DNA of 17,733 nucleotides from Gloeopeniophorella convolvens. Its lineage: Eukaryota > Basidiomycota > Agaricomycetes > Russulales. The stretch is taken from positions 1 through 17,733 of the forward strand of contig WTXD01000209.1 in NCBI GenBank assembly GCA_022496205.1. The letters are read 5' to 3'. Both the position numbers and the translations under genes were made by a program. Below the pieces are notes generated by a model that was not told the origin of the DNA, did no database searches, and was given only the letters and a program-made list of their open reading frames with translations. Below are positions 17,178 to 17,733 of this stretch, piece after piece (position 1 is the stretch's first letter; each line of letters begins with the position of its first letter).

Positions 17178-17733
17178 AACGTCCCATAGTCGCACTGTCT
17201 ATTGGGACTCTTCGTGTTCAGAGGACATATGAGAGGTTCTTCGGAGTCGAGAAATTTGAACCCTTTGTAACGATTGACTCTATTCCTGTACCGTCGTCTA
17301 CGACGTGTAATTGATGGACTCCGTCCATATCTGTTAGAGTCAATTTCCTGGGACAGTCCTCTGGCCGAAAAATCAGTGCACATGCACTCGTTGATAGTGG
17401 CGCAGAAGGCATTATCCTGCATACCAACTTCGCAAACCGACATCACTTCACACTTAAGAAACTCGTCAAACCTTTCCCTGTTCGCAATGTCGACGGAACT
17501 GATAACGCCACCGGCTTGGTTCAACATACTACTATTCAATGTCTTGAAATCCCTACACCAGACGGCCACTCACACCAAGAATGGATTGAACTATATCTCA
17601 CTGACATCGGCTACCACGACCTCATCTTAGGCATGGACTGGCTTAGATGACACAACCCTAGTATCAATTGGGAAAAGGACACAATTATCTTTGACCGTTG
17701 CCCCCCTTCCTGCCAACTATCCAACTCCGCTAT
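17171..17733 (+). pseudogene. Gypsy pol start: aspartic protease (partial, with stops)
   Basis: Frame 2, overlapping the gag end, and -1 relative to it. After a linker (FLKRPIVALSIGTLRVQ) and a TGA at 17312-17314 comes a retropepsin-like domain. It has the active site ALVDSGAEGIIL (Asp codon 17393-17395), a VRNVDGT strand, the flap-side strand HTTIQCLEI and the closing motif YHDLILGMDWL. A second TGA at 17648-17650 sits where Arg is normally found. The frame then stays open to the window end (HNPSINWEKDTIIFD). Reverse transcriptase should lie just beyond. Both stops look like CGA to TGA changes. The enzyme would have cut the Gag-Pol polyprotein; this copy cannot. Confidence 0.85.

Larger units (their letters stand above)
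2593..17733 (+). mobile_element. Decayed Ty3/gypsy LTR retrotransposon (3' end outside window), host to two insertions
   Basis: The element reads left to right: putative LTR, candidate primer-binding site, long gag-side frame, CCHC knuckle, aspartic protease. Reverse transcriptase, integrase and the 3' LTR would lie past 17733. The order gag then protease and the retropepsin sequence place it among LTR retrotransposons. Assignment to Ty3/gypsy rests on the retropepsin style (VDSGA, later LILGMDWL) and Gag type, because no pol polymerase domain is in view. It is split by a foldback element (6152-8919) and a Ty1/copia element (10523-16596). Both target duplications lie in its coding sequence and both gaps close in frame, which shows that the three pieces were once contiguous. 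Confidence 0.75.

Noticed and set aside
17274..17630. Open frame of 118 codons over the gypsy protease
   Set aside because: The retropepsin motifs (VDSGA, LILGMDWL) are in a different frame, so this one is a shadow.

Overview
This is a eukaryotic, very probably fungal, stretch made almost entirely of nested transposable elements. The gag and pol families, codon style and TATA-containing LTRs fit a filamentous fungus, and I infer a basidiomycete without proof. I see no host gene, rRNA, tRNA or bacterial feature.

Layout. (1) 1-1317: the broken gag of a Ty3/gypsy-type element, cut off at its zinc knuckle. (2) 1318-2592: non-coding DNA holding two clusters of a short palindromic motif around CACGGaCCGTG. 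(3) 2593 to the window end: a second, unrelated Ty3/gypsy element. It has a putative 5' LTR (2593-3371), a candidate primer-binding site and a very long, frameshifted gag-side reading frame that ends in a zinc knuckle (16854-16895). The start of an aspartic protease follows (active-site Asp codon at 17393). Its 3' half lies beyond the window.

Two elements sit inside that second gypsy element. At 6152-8919 is a foldback-like DNA element of 2768 bp. It has two inverted arms of about 920 bp that are roughly 99.5% identical, each built from 35-bp and 31-bp tandem repeats, around an 898-bp loop. It contains no CpG at all and is bounded by an 8-bp duplication (CGTTGCAC). Removing the insert and one duplicate joins the gypsy frame in phase. 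At 10523-16596 is a nearly complete Ty1/copia element of 6074 bp. It has 409-bp LTRs that differ at 5 sites, a 5-bp target duplication (ATAAC), a primer-binding site matching the anticodon arm of initiator tRNA-Met, an 896-bp leader, gag, pol and a polypurine tract.

History. The gypsy host element is old, with many frameshifts and stops that mostly look like C-to-T changes. The foldback element and later the copia element jumped into it. The copia element is recent but shows two single-base frame breaks in RNase H, a gag/pol frame change and two suspicious Arg codon losses in reverse transcriptase, so this copy is probably not autonomous unless some breaks are sequencing errors.

The most unusual object is the CpG-free foldback element. 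Its near-identical arms and total lack of CpG are hard to explain by decay after insertion.
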